Below are positions 24,894 through 37,584 of a stretch of 64,000 nucleotides of DNA, in pieces. The position numbers and the translations under genes are program-made. Numbering within the stretch: position 1 is the stretch's first letter; each line of letters begins with the position of its first letter. Source of the DNA: Alopecurus myosuroides (Eukaryota; Streptophyta; Magnoliopsida; Poales; Poaceae); contig CM054061.1 in NCBI GenBank assembly GCA_028641055.1, positions 112,972,019 through 113,036,018 on the forward strand, read 5' to 3'. The notes below the pieces were generated by a model. That model was not told where the DNA came from. It made no database searches and worked only from the letters and a program-made list of their open reading frames with translations.

Positions 24894-27634
24894 AGCATCC
24901 CAAGTTTAGTTCCTACTCGTCCTCGAGTAGGTAAACGGTAAAAACAAATAATTTTTGAGGTGACATGCTACTAACATAAACTTGATCATCATAATGTAAA
25001 AGCATATGTAAGCTGATATCATAGAACTTTAAACAAAAACATGATAAATAGAACTTTAATAATAAAGCATAACAATCACTTTGCATCATGAGAAGTAACT
25101 CAAATAAAAGATCATGAATAACAATGAAAAGAAAGATACACGTTTGTTTCAAGTATAAAGAAAGCATGGCAAGGTGATATATCGCAAGTCCTTAAGAGTG
25201 GGGCAAAACATAAGTGCCAGGACACCTTCAAAGTTCATGAGGAAGACTAGAACAAATAGTTGGAGAACAAGCAATAACACATCATGAATCAAATAATAAT
25301 GTTTCTGGGACAAATGCACATAAAACTCAGAATGGAAAAAATGCTCTCTCAATTGTGCATAAAGTTAGAAGATGGAGACTCAACATAAAAGTAAAATAAA
25401 GACCCTTCACGGAGGGAAGCATGGATCAACTCATGTGCAAGAGCTTTTATTTTATTAAATAGAGGTATTAAAAACTTGACACTCCTCCCATCCATCTTAC
25501 ACAAACCATGGCTAACCGAATCCTCGGGTTCCTGCCAACAATCACATACCATGGAGGAGTGTCTATATTTTGGGAGATGTATGATAATGTCAACGAATGG
25601 TAAACAGATAATACAGTACGTCACAAGCCAACTAGATTTCAAAAGAGCGGCTACCATGTGAAGGACGCATCTGGGTAGAAGGTCGTCCCTCTTTCTCTGT
25701 TGTTTACAAAATTATGCTTTGAATGATAAATCAGGGGCAAAAATAGTGACGAGATTTTGTGTTATTAATTTGGGGTTGGGCACCCCGCTGCCAGCTCTTC
25801 TATCAATTGGATAAGCGGATGAAGCTACTATTCAGGGGTGTGAAATCCAATCAACAAGTGAGATAAAGATTCTCTATTTACGTCCTCATAAGCAAAAACA
25901 GGAACACAAAACAGGAGCAATTATGAAATTTCTAAAGGTAGCACATGAGCAATTTACTTTGGAGTGGCGGTTAAATACCACATGTAGGTAGGTATGGTGG
26001 ACACAATGGGGAAACTTTGGTTTTAGGGAGTTGGATGCACGGGTAGAGCTCATACTCAATACATGTGGAGGCTAGCAAAAGACTGGGAGCGACAAATCAA
26101 GAGAGCATAAGAGCCATAATCATGCATAGCGACATAAACATCATTAATCGAAGCATAAGTGGTACCACAAGTTCAAAAACTAAATGATCATGGAGGCTAT
26201 TCGTGACTGGTTCATAGTCATAAACATGGTGTGAGCATGCGCCAAATCAACCAAATAAAACATTCAAATGAGAACACCACAAATTTATGCTTCCATATGA
26301 AAGAACAACTCATGATTATTTCAATGGCACATTAAACACTCTCAGCTATTTGAGTCTAATAATGCTACTCAGTAACCACAAGGAATTAAAAATAAAATAA
26401 CAACTAGCATGGTATGAAAAATTCTAGCCACAGTCTATACAAGGTTCTACTTGCACTGTTATAAATTCTACCTCAAGCAGCAGTTTCTTTTCCCAACAAG
26501 CACCATACAAAACATGCCTTAACAAAAACTCTCCAAATGCTACATCAAGCAAAAATGAGAGGACTCACATAACACTACTAAAACTAACAGCTCTAAATAA
26601 GAGATGCAATGAAAACAAGAGATAAACATGAATTTTTGCAGCAACTAGAAGAAAAACTAAGAATACTAAGTATTCCCATTAAAAAGCGGAGCATGTCACT
26701 CTCCAATAAAAGAATGCTGGGGTCCAACCAAGATTATTGCAAAAATAAGAACAACTGAAATAAAAAAAATAAAAGACCCTCCAAGTAAAGAACATAAGAT
26801 GTGACCAAATAAAAAGTTTCACTAGAAGTGACCTGATAATTTCTCGATGAAGAAGGGGATGCCTTGGGCATCCCCAAGCTTAGACGCTTGAGTATTCTTG
26901 GAATTTGCTGGGATGTACCACCGGGGCATCCCCAAGTTTAGGTTCTTCACTTTTCTTAATCACGTCATATCATCCTCTTCTCTTGACCCTTGAAAACTTC
27001 CTTCACAATCAACTTCTCACAATCTTCATTAGCAACGTTAGTGCAATCGAAATAATAAATTCATGGTTCAATTTCAACATAAGCCTAACTTTCATAAACA
27101 CATTATCTACTGTCACAACTTCTTTTAAAACTGCTCTAAAAAAACATCTTTTAAAACTCTTTTTCTCAAAAGAACGCCAAAAGAAAGAGATTAAGATGCA
27201 AATGCAATTGTTGACAAAAATCTGTCAAAACAGGACAGCAGGTAAAGATGATTTTTTTTAGAAAATATTCTGCTGCTCAAATAAAAAAGTGTTTAACTAA
27301 GAAAAGTTGCGTATATAGGCCAGGATTAAGCACAAAAAAACTCAGGTCATTGTGATTTTTTATGATTTTATACGAATTTAACATTGTACAGTAGAAATCT
27401 TTTTCCTGCGCAGAAATCCGAAATATAGTCTCCACTTTCCACTAGAGGCTTTACTTGGCTCAACAAAGACACAAAATAAAAGATACAGCGGGGTTGCTAA
27501 GGAAATAGAAAACGCCCAGGTGCAAAGCACACATAAAAAAACGACGGAAAAGGGGTTGAAAACGGAGAAATAAAATGGGTTGTCTCCCGGTAGCGCTTTT
27601 CTTTAACGTCTTTCAGCTAGGAATAGAAAGCGAC
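24894..27634. other. Internal non-coding region of element D
   Basis: AT-rich sequence lacking gag-pol domains. It includes a hairpin GGGGATGCC-TTG-GGCATCCCC at 26855-26875 and PPT-like CTTGGGGATGC motifs (minus strand) near 24.9, 26.88 and 26.93 kb. Short open frames such as 25657-25349 (minus) have no recognisable domain. Confidence 0.55.
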
Positions 27635-28024
27635 TCAAGTATTTTCAAGTGAAGAAGTATCAAAATTAAGCTTATAAATATCCTCAACAATGAATTGTAT
27701 TTCATCTATAGAATTTTTAGATGTCCCTTTATCAGCACTTTTAGGCACACTACTTTGATCAAATGGGTTTGCAGGAACAATCCAATCAAAATTCTTTTCT
27801 AGAGCTTCATGCATTCCTACCAACTTAAAGGCTATTGGTATTTTAATTTCCTTATGTTTGGCTTTACCCAGTGTGCTATTAACATCTACACATGAGCCTG
27901 ACATCTCAAATCGGTTAAAAACTTTTCTAGCCTCAATGGCAACATCACCAAATTCTTTAAACAAAGTTTCTAGAATAAACTCTCTTTTTTCGCTATCCTT
28001 AATGTTATCAAGGTTGAGGAACAA
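27635..28024 (-). pseudogene. Unknown ORF remnant of element D
   Basis: A 129-codon frame on the minus strand, open to a stop at 27635. It is acidic at the C-terminus (IDEIQFIVEDIYKLNFD) and has no domain I can identify. Its place next to the damaged 5' LTR suggests a gag-like or element-specific protein. Only the C-terminal portion may remain. Confidence 0.45.
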
Positions 28025-28115
28025 TTGTTTTATTATGGGATTAAGGTTAACAAATCAAGCTTCCAGCATACGAACTAGAGATGCTGCAGCGGTTTCATAA
28101 TCTGGAGCAAGTTCA

Positions 28116-28346
28116 GCATAGACCGTAATCCAACTGCATCTATGACTAATAATCCACCCTCGGGTTATCATCCGAACCCCCTTAGGTATTAAGTTGCAAG
28201 CAACAGATAATCACATTGAGCAATGTGTGTAATGTAAGCAATGATTGTGCACGCGGGCACTCACACCGCCGTTTTCTCCCTAGTGGTAACAACACGTCCT
28301 TCCCCATCACGTTTCTGTCACTCGAGAACAGGCGAAAAGGAGGCAT
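28116..28346 (-). repeat. 5' LTR fragment of element D
   Basis: About 230 bp nearly matches 23126-23352 in the 3' LTR. Both edges are abrupt: deletion on the left, insertion of element E on the right. Confidence 0.85.
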
Positions 28347-28835
28347 TGTCGAATACGCATCTCAACAAGTCTCTTGGGTGAACCCATAGGGTTTCGATTA
28401 GAAGAACGTGTAGGCGCTGGTGACAATCGTCGGGTAACAGGGGGAACGATTTACCCAGGTTCGGGGCCCTCGTAGAGGTAAGACCCTTACTCCTGCTTTT
28501 GTCAATCTGTATTAACGAATAGATCGGTTACAATGGGGGTGCTCGAGTCGAAAGTATATCTCAATCTCAAGGCTTTGGTGGTGCGGTATTGCTTGGTCCC
28601 CCTCCTGGTGGTTCTCCTGGCCTTATATAGGTGGCCACGTCTCAAACCGTACCCGGGGGGATACAAACCCTAACCTAAAGTCGGTTACAAGTTTCCTAAC
28701 TTGACCCGCAAGGCCTTGCGGGTGGGCTTCAACTGAGCCTTCTAGAATAGTCCATGGCGTCTCTCCTTGGGCTTAGGTCTTGGGCCTTGGACCGGGTAGC
28801 CTCACCCGATATGTCCAAGGTTCATCCCTTCGTCA
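28347..28835 (-). repeat. 3' LTR of element E (489 bp)
   Basis: On the minus strand it starts TGACGAAGGG at 28835 and ends CGACA at 28347. Just outside, the purine-rich CGCTGGGGGGCTAC (minus strand) is the polypurine tract. CTATATAAGG near 28623-28632 (minus strand) is the likely TATA box. The expected target duplication on the left is GGCAT (28342-28346); the matching copy is not in the window. Confidence 0.8.
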
Positions 28836-29941
28836 GTAGCCCCCCAGCGTTTACTCGATTGAGAATTATGTCGGGTAGACGCTCAAAATCTTGTCTTGAA
28901 TTCTTTCGACTGGTCGCTTAAACCGCTTGTCTTTTGGAGGGCGTATACCCTGTGTGTGATGAGGTTTTTGTACTCGAGTATCGAGCGATGAAAGTGCCTG
29001 TATTTTTGGCTGTTTTCGCAAAAGGATATCGCTCAGTTGTTTGGCTCTCCCGAAAGCTCAGGGCCAATTAATTGCATCTAGGGCAAAAACAGTTCTGGCC
29101 TACGCAAATTCGAGACCTCCGACTCGAATCTGATGAGGTGATCATTGCGACTTGGCCGTGGAGGTCTTATCGAGTCGAACTTAACCTATAGGGGTACCCG
29201 GCGCGTTAGCTAGGATTTTTCTTCGTGTTGTTGACACGGAAATTTACCGGAGGATGCAGCTTCAGTGCGATTCCAGGACCATAAGAGAGATCTTTTGGGT
29301 CTTACCTTCGTATTCGAGAGAATACGGCATCCGGATGTGCCTAGTCGGCCGAACGATCCTGGGAAAGGATGTGTGTACATCGTGTGACCGAGTGGCAGGA
29401 GCTGCGCACTCGTGAATTTTGTCTTGAGATATTTCGAGTAAAGAAATCTCCCTTGTTTTTACGCACAAGGATTTTTGTATTTGTAGTTTTCTGTCCATAC
29501 GAAAGAGTTTTTGTGTCTAGAAGCCTTGTTGTGCCCATACGAAAGAAAACTTCGTGTCTGGGGATTTTATGCGAAAGAGCTTCCGCGTCTTGATATGTCC
29601 ATACGAAGAAAATTTTGTGTCTGGGATCCTACCCGATGGAATTCTCGGGTTCTATGAGGTACGCAATGATGTCATTGTGCACTTTGTTCATTTTGAATCC
29701 TCCCGATGGGACGTGACGAAGTGAAAACAGAGCACTCTGGCCCACCTTGTCAGCTTTTTGACCGGAAACGAGACGTCGTTTCCGATTTTTCCGCGAGCCA
29801 CGCGCAGTAAATGCGCACGATCCGCTGTTAAGATCATGGCAGAAAACAAGTTTTCACCGCCGCTTCATTTCCACTTCACGCGTGGCAGCCGTGATGGGCG
29901 CCATGTTGCTTGATCTGTGGTCCAAATTGGCCTGGCTCATG
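28836..29941. other. Non-coding region between LTR E and its antisense gene
   Basis: No gene is seen. It includes decayed short repeats at 29492-29622, four variants of TCCATACGAAAGA...GTGTCT spaced about 30-40 bp apart. Confidence 0.6.
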
Positions 29942-29949
29942 TATAAATA
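29942..29949 (+). promoter_or_regulatory. TATA box of the antisense gene in element E
   Basis: TATAAATA lies 96-103 bp upstream of the ATG at 30045, with a CT-rich leader between. The antisense gene in element G has the same octamer at 56654-56647. Confidence 0.65.
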
Positions 29950-31043
29950 TCCGTTCTTAGGCGGAAAGTAACCTTCCCGGTCATTTGCTTCTCTTTCTTC
30001 TTTCTCGCGCACACCTCCTCCTCTGCAAGCACTCACAATCTCTCATGGCGGGATGAAAGAAGCGCGGCGTTGCTGCTTCGTCGTTGAAGGCGGCTGAGGA
30101 CGTCCCCGTGCCATCCGCCGCGAGGACGGGCGACTGGCGTTCCGCCAGCACCACCAACAAAAGCATCAAGGAGATGAAGAGGGAGGGGATGCTGCCCCCG
30201 AGGGCGACACGAGCGTTGCTTGGGAAAGAAAGAATAGGTACTGAATCCTCGCGTGAACGAGCGCGTGATCTTCGCGGATCACGTCTCGCGCGGCCTCTCC
30301 CTTCCTCTTCATCCTTTCCTCCTTTGACTGTTGTATGTCTATGGCATACAACTCCACGACCTGCCTCCAAATGCGATTCAGCGCATCTCATGCTTTCTCG
30401 TACTTTGCGAGTGCTTCTTAGGCATTCACCCGCACTAGGGCCTTTGGAAGGCCCTATTCAAAGTGCGGGTCTTCCGTAAGAGGTCGCGAGTAGGCGACCA
30501 GCTTGGAGAAACGCCGCGCACCAGCGCCTTCGGGATCCAGGCGAAGACGGACAACTCCTATTTGGAGATGCACTTCCTCGACTCCGTGCAAGGATGGCGG
30601 AGGAAGTGGTTCTACGTTGTCGACAAGAGCGCGGGTGGAGCTCACGAATTCCACCTGTTCACTGTTTTGAAGCGACGGAAGTCCTGGGCGCACAAGCTCT
30701 CAGTCGAAGAGAGCCGGATCGTGTCCCCGCTACTCGCGAAGGTGGCAATTCTTCGCGACCAGACAACGGGGGTCGCGTTGAATGGTTTGCACCTGGCGGG
30801 CGTCTTCCTCCGGCGTAGGATCCAGCCTCTTCAAGAGAGGTCCTCGACCATGTGGGAGTACCAAGGCGTTAAAGACCCCAGCCGCGTTTGCCAAGATATC
30901 CTCTCGAATGCTGAATTCGAGAAGAAGATTGCGGCTATCACCAAGCTGAAGGTAGCCGAGCCCTTTGCCGCCTGCTCTCTTGAGCCATTCGAGGCTTCGA
31001 AGCCCCCTCCAGCCGAGGTAATTTTTGCTATCCGAAGCTTTAT

Positions 31044-34000
31044 TGTAACATCCCAGTGTTTGGGAAGTTATAAGGATCTAAATTTAATATGTGCATTTGC
31101 AAAGCATGCATCTAAAAGTACGGGAAATTTTGGCGCGAAAGTTTAAACAAACCAAAGTGACCAATGTTTCACTTGACATGATGAAATAGGACTAGATCAT
31201 CTGGTCAAGAGTACAATTGGAGTGATCTTTATAAGAAGTATCTTAAGAAACCAAACCATCTGGTTACACAAACCATAATTGGTTGTGACCAACACTAACT
31301 CTCAACAAGCCTAACCTCAAGTCTGTAGGTGATTTGAGAGAAATCAACTAGGTATCTAGAACTCAAAGAGGGGTGACTATCCCAACCACATAGCTGGTGA
31401 GCACATCTCCACAAGATAGTAATACACAATTGAACCATCACAACAGTAGGGATATTATATTCCCTAATCATGAATTAATTCTTAATCTAGATCTTTTTAT
31501 GTTGTCAAGATTATTCTATCTTGTTCCCAATCTTCTCTAAATCAATCTGCAAGAGAAGCAACTCACCAGAAAGGAGAAACTACCACAGGAGGATCTTCAA
31601 GAAGAATATTTAGAGTGTTTTAGAAGTGCTACTCCAATCTACCATAAGAGTACTTGGAGAACTTTTATATATTGATTTGATCTTATCAACACTCTTGAAA
31701 CAGTGTGATACTCCAATGTTAGTGCTATATAGAAGTAGTTTGGTAACAAGCATGTACACCTTGTTAACTGATCACTTTTGTATACTCAAACAATTGAGTG
31801 TAAGACACAAACCAACAGAAGGTTGAATAACCTAGTACATCTCAGTCTCTTGGATATGAAAAGTAATTTGGGGATAAGCCTTGCAAACTTGTCAACAAAT
31901 TCTTTTTATATGTTTAAGGCTAATTGGTGTCATAAAACAATCTCCCATATTTTCATAAACATCTAAGTAAAAGATTTGCTTGGAACAACTGGTTGTTTCA
32001 GCACAAGAGTGAAATAGCTGAATATGGAATCCCAGAGAAGATATTACTTGCAAGTGACACAAGGTGATGATAGAAGATTAGTGGCAAATGGAGACTTATT
32101 CGCAAATACTATACCCTGGAGTGATCGAGGTTCCATCGATATTCTAGTTCAGAGAGAAAGAGATCGATACAGGAAGGAGGTGGAAATTTTACATGACCTC
32201 TAGACTGTATTGGAGTTGAGGGGATCAAATTTGAATTATTTCAACTTAGAGATATTTGAATCTGAAAATTGAGTTTGAATTTGAATTGGAAATTCAAATT
32301 GAATAATCAAGAAAATACAATTACCATAATAAAATGGAAACAATTAAGAAATAACAAATATTGGACATTTCCAATTTCATTGTGTATAAGAAAAGGAAAA
32401 CAATAAACTTTATTGATAATAAAATAATAGTACAAAGTCATTACATGATCCAACAAATGGAAAGTTACATGTTCTATTACAAATGGACAATTACAAAATA
32501 AATTCCTAAACTAATCCTTGCAAAGTTATAGTCTCCAATTTATCTTCTGTATCTGCAAAATAAACAAGAAAAACAAAGACAGATAAAAGATAAGGTTAGT
32601 GGGGAATTAGTACTCTCAGCTAGGCAGTGAAGTGCACTGCTAATCGCATCATCGAGATTAGACTAAGTCAAGTTAATATCTGTTCAAATCAGAAAAATAT
32701 CCCAATGTATCTCATTGACCAAGCATCAGGTAATACAAGTGTCACTCCCAAAATAAAGCCATACCAGGATAATACCAAACCCAACCGAGCTCATCTGTTA
32801 GGAAAAAGATCTAGGTCCATACACACAAGCACACAGCTTACACCACCATGCACAACTCTGTGCTGTCAAAGCTACAGCAGATGAATAAAAGGCCAGCAGC
32901 CGTAGAGAGCATGAGACCAAGTCCATTTCTTCTCCTGTCCAACAGCTCGAGCAACCCAGCTCCAGCAACACCATAAGAACCACAAACCGAGCCACCCAAA
33001 TCCCTACTGGGAATTGATCAACAGGTAATAGATCCGGTAAGACCACAACAAGGCCAAGCCAGGAGCTGGAGGAGCAGGCCTGAAGCACAACCATCACAAG
33101 CTCACAAGCAGAAATGGGAAATAGCTCAAGGGGTAGTGGATCAAGAAGCCAAGATCCATCAAGAAACGCCAAGATCCATCACAGCCACAATCTCAACACC
33201 CTAAGGTGATTTCTACACACATCCTAGCAAGGTATCTTGCTAAATTATGCACAGAAAAGTGGGCTGGGATTTATTTCCCTCAGTCTAGCATAGTGTTGCT
33301 ATGCTAATCACATCATAGGGAATTAAAAGATAGCATAGTATCTGTTCCTATCTATAAGATTGCCTCAGAACAACATCACTGGCTTTGGGACAATTAAAAC
33401 AAGCATAGATCTGTTCTTGTCAGTTTTAAAGCCAAAAGAAGGCCATAGTAGCAGTTCCTAAATTTATACCAACAAGCACAAACCACTCTTGGCAGGAATC
33501 AAACCTGTGCACTTCCAAAAAAGGGCATCACAGGGAGATAACTTGCCAGACATGCAAGTGCATGGGCACAAAAATTAGGAGAAAGCAAATTAACAAACCA
33601 TGAGTAATTCACAAGTAATTGTTCTTACATGGATCATGGCCTCAGACTTTGCATCACTGGCCCAGGGCATCATCAAGGATAGAAGCAACTGTTCTTATCA
33701 GAAAAATTTCTTAGGGGCATTAAATCAGCAGTACCATGTTCTTATCATTTGATACAAAGAATCTAGACATAATGGTCTTTAGCAAAGGGATTTTTGAAAC
33801 AAGGCAATATCCAGGAGCACTGGTTCATGCCACACACACACACCTGGTTGCTGGGCACCAGATCCAAGGATCTGATACCCCAGAACCAGGGAATCATCAC
33901 ACAAAAACATTAAGTTGGAATCAGTGTTGAGGGCATATTCTCTGAATGACATTCAGAGTAACACCTCTCAACTAATTAGCACACCCATAGACACTAGTAA

Positions 34001-37000
34001 TTCTATACATGATAACAAGAATGGTTATCAAATAGTCAGTAACAAGAATCCACCACAGGGAGCGAATCCTAAGGGTATCAGTACACCAAAACAACATGGG
34101 AAGTAATCCCAAAATAATTTTCCACCAACAGCATCACCTCCACCACATTACAATCTCACAGCACATAGCAACAGAGGATTAATTTAGGTACACAATAAAA
34201 ATTCCTCATCCATCACAGATCATGGCATGATTTCCATGTCCCACACCTCAAGTAAATTAAAAATCCATTGCTGTCTAACCAAGCACTAGAGCACAGAGAG
34301 CATCCCAGTGGAGCTCGGTACGAGCTAGCTCGAGGGCTAGACTCCAGAGCAAGGGGGGAAAGGAAGGATCCGTGAGAGAGAGAGAGGTTGGAGGGCAAAG
34401 AGAGAGGAGAGCAACTTACAGGTGGTCACCATCGTGGTAACCACATCCGGATGGAGAGAGGAGCACGGCGGCGAGCCGCGGTTGCCCGAAGACCGTCCCG
34501 GTGGCGACGTCCCCGGAAACGAAGCCACAGAAGCACCAGCATCAGCACCTCAACTCCAGGAGTCAGGTCGAGGAGCCACGGCCACCGGAGAGGTGGAGGA
34601 GCACCCCGGGTACCTAACCCTAGGGTTAGGGTTTGGGATCTCCACGGGAGCCACACGGGGAGAAGAGTAGATCGAGGAGGGAGGCGTGGTAGCGGACAGA
34701 GGGGAGCAGGGTGGCGCAAGGTCACGGTGGTGGTGATGTACGGAGGAGGGCGGAGGAAATCGTCGGAGAGGGGAGGCGCTGGATCGCGTCTGCGCCTCTG
34801 CGTCGCCTCAGGCGAAAAGGGGAGGAGAGGAAGACGCGGGGCTCGGGGGCGAGTGCGGCTGGTCTGGTCCAGCCCGGCCAGACCAGGGGGTTAGGTCCAA
34901 CCCTAACCCCAGGGACCACCTGTCAGCCCTAGGGGCAGACATGTAATTACTTAAATCCTAATAAAAGGGTTAGAAAAATAACATATAAACTTATATAAAT
35001 TTCAATTAAAATATCTATCAAATCAGTACCAGTTTCTATATAAACTATTTATTAAGCATAATAACACCAAAATAGTTATAGCCTTAACAATTGATTATTT
35101 GGAAATAATTAATTTATAATAAAAACTTGTTTTAGAATAATTAAATCAGCTAAGATTATATCCTTTCAAAATTTTGTGTTTAATCATTTCAAAACATTCC
35201 ATAATCTATGTTTTCTAAGAAACCCATAAGTGCTTAATTAATTAAATAAAATTAAGAAGTAATAGTAGTAATAATAACAACCATTAACTCTGAAAAATGA
35301 TAAATAATTCATAAAATCAGAAAAATACATGTTATATACCAAAATGGTCCAAATAACTTATGCAACTCATCTATGGTGTTACCAAAGCCATTTGACTAAG
35401 TTCTTATGTGTTTAATATTTGCCTAGTCATTTAATTCCTTTAAAATTAATAAATTAATAGTTTGTGCAAATCTTTTCAGAATCATTGAATGATGTATTAA
35501 ATTAAAAAGAAAAGCATTTCCAACTAAAATCTGTTAAACATAAAACATGTTCTTCAACTTATAGAATTGTTTTAAAGGGTATAATGGAATTCTGTAATAT
35601 TCCATTATAACCATAAACAACTATCACAAACGTGATTTTCCTTATTAATAAAACCATGATTTCATACCTACTAAACCTATCATCACTAGTCACTAACAAA
35701 TTGTGTGATGATAGAGTAGTTTTATTAGCTCATCATTTTCAACTAAACTCGTTGACATTAGCTCTACACTTTCGAACATAAAATAAAATGTGTCTATTAT
35801 CTATTCAATAATTATTTTCCATGTGTTATTGTTTTGTTATTTAATCAAGTAATAAACACTTTTACTTAAACAAGATAACAATTGGTTGCTAAATAAAAGT
35901 GAAACACACGTAAGTCTAAAAGTAGTAATAACCACATCACCACAAGTAATGAAACAATTCATCTAAAACTCATACGATTAAATTACCATATCAAATATAG
36001 CTTACACTTGTAAGCTGGGGTATTTTCCAGGGTATTTCACGATTGCATCTCATTATTATGCATGTATCATGTTGCCAGTGTTTCTGTAGTCCTTACCGGG
36101 ACTACTTTGCTATCTTTCAGAAGTCGGGATTTTCTACGCGACCCTCAAACCCAGAAGACATGGATTATTATTGTCGTTTCAATCTCAGGCAAGTTCATCA
36201 CTTGCTCATATCCTTTGCAGTATCTCATAACAAACTATTTGCAAAAACCCTCTCGTATTATCACCTATTCTCAAAAGAATGCATGATCCTATTTTTATAA
36301 TAATATGACTAATTGAATGACTACCCGAGTGGTAGTGTTCTGTTTGGTGGGCGGATGGAACCATGGTAAGATAAATAGGTCAAAGGAAGGTTCCATCTGC
36401 ATGGGAACGTATTACCTAGGATTTAACAACAACTGCCGTCAGGATTCTTGCGCCGTAAATTCGCGTTGACCATGGATCTTCTATGGGGGGAGTAAGTCAG
36501 TCGTGATACTTTTCTCGTTCGCATGTCAACGGACTGACAGAGACGTACGCTGTAGGTCTTGCGAGACTACATGCACATGGGTGGGAGCCCTTACGACCCA
36601 CGGGCTCTGGGGTCTATGAGTGTCTGCCAGGGGCGCGTAGATCTCCATCGCGAAGGGTGGAATCAGGCGTTCAACCTGCTGGCAGAAATGGGTGGGCATG
36701 CGTTGTGCGGAGAAGCACGGTTTGGCTTGGACCAACTACCGGGCCCCACACCTGAGTGGGAGTGGACAGGATCTCGAGCCTGGTTGTGCAACATGGTCTT
36801 GGTCGTCCATGGGTAAAGTAACGCACCTCTGCAGAGTGTAAAAGGATGTGACATGTTACCCCTTGTTCCGGGAAGGAGCTGCGAACGCCGCAGGAAAGGC
36901 AACTCCATGAAAGTTCTAGTCCTGTGAAGATCTGGCGGGCATAGTTTTCAGAATTAAAAGCAACCTCTTGAAGAAAGTTTTACAAAACCTTGGATTAACT

Positions 37001-37570
37001 TGTGACTCTTTCGAGTCTAAAGCTGTAGTTAGTGCATCAAACCACCCACTATATATCATGAACTTGCTGAGTAACGCTCGTTACTCATTCTATCCCGTTT
37101 GACCCCTGCTTAGGGTTGAAGCCCTATTGAAGTCGTCATCGAGAAGCCATCGCTGCCTAAAGGAGCTACGTGGAATGAGCTACTACTTAGTCGATAAAAT
37201 ATCATCATCAACAACACTGGTGGAGGACAAGATATCAAGGTGTAGGTAGAAACCATTCTTGGACTTAGCATTACTAGCCATAGATTAGGGCTGACATCAG
37301 CCGTGGTGGATTAGTTCTGAGCTAGAGTTCTTCTCCGGCTTGGAGCTTCGTTTTGCTTCTTCTGATGTTTCATCTGCATGAGATCTTCTTGATTCATCAA
37401 AGAGGTTCTCAAGATTTTGTAATGATGTTTGTATCCTATAGCTTTGCCTGGACCCGTTGTGTTTCTGTTGTACCACTCTGAGGGATGTAATATTCACAGG
37501 TAAGTCCTTCTGTGAGTACTATGTCATCGACTTGCGCACTACACATGCAGTGTTGTGCCGGGTCACCACA
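31044..37570 (+). repeat. 5' LTR of element C (6527 bp)
   Basis: It starts TGTAACATCCC and ends GGTCACCACA. It is about 99 percent identical to the 3' LTR in the first 1.8 kb by eye (roughly 15 differences). It is mostly AT-rich, with a GC-rich island at 34320-34930. The open frames inside are repeated in the other LTR and have no domain, so I do not call genes. Confidence 0.93.
34320..34930 (-). other. GC-rich gene-like island in LTR of element C (repeated at 43360-43975)
   Basis: A 600-bp GC-rich block in an otherwise AT-rich LTR. It contains a telobox palindrome (CCTAACCCTAGGGTTAGGG, 34613-34631) and, on the minus strand, proline/arginine-rich open sequence and a possible splice donor (ACCTGTAAG) at the low-coordinate edge. 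All frames are open only because of GC content, and no domain is recognised. It may be a captured host gene leader. Confidence 0.4.
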
Positions 37571-37572
37571 GA

Positions 37573-37584
37573 TGGTATCAGAGC
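37573..37584 (+). other. Primer-binding site of element C (initiator Met tRNA)
   Basis: TGGTATCAGAGC begins two bases after the LTR. This is the standard plant initiator-Met tRNA primer site. Confidence 0.92.

Larger units (their letters stand above)
22628..28346 (-). mobile_element. Non-autonomous LTR retrotransposon (element D), 5' end damaged
   Basis: On the minus strand a 3' LTR (24893-22628) starts TGATACGTCTCC, is preceded by the purine tract AACTTGGGATGCT, and ends CCCAACA. The internal region 24894-28115 has no polymerase. A fragment of the second LTR (28116-28346) matches 23126-23352 at high similarity, but the LTR end and primer-binding site next to it are deleted. The element is cut at 28346 by the LTR of element E. 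The family motif is one I associate with Triticeae; I do not give a family name. Confidence 0.75.

Noticed and set aside
33833..33844. (CA)n run in LTR C as a functional site
   Set aside because: It is a short microsatellite that differs by one or two units between the LTRs; ordinary slippage explains it.
34388..34894. 168-codon plus-strand frame in LTR C as a gene
   Set aside because: It lies in a GC-rich island where several frames on both strands are open. The copy in the 3' LTR is broken into shorter frames, and no domain is visible.
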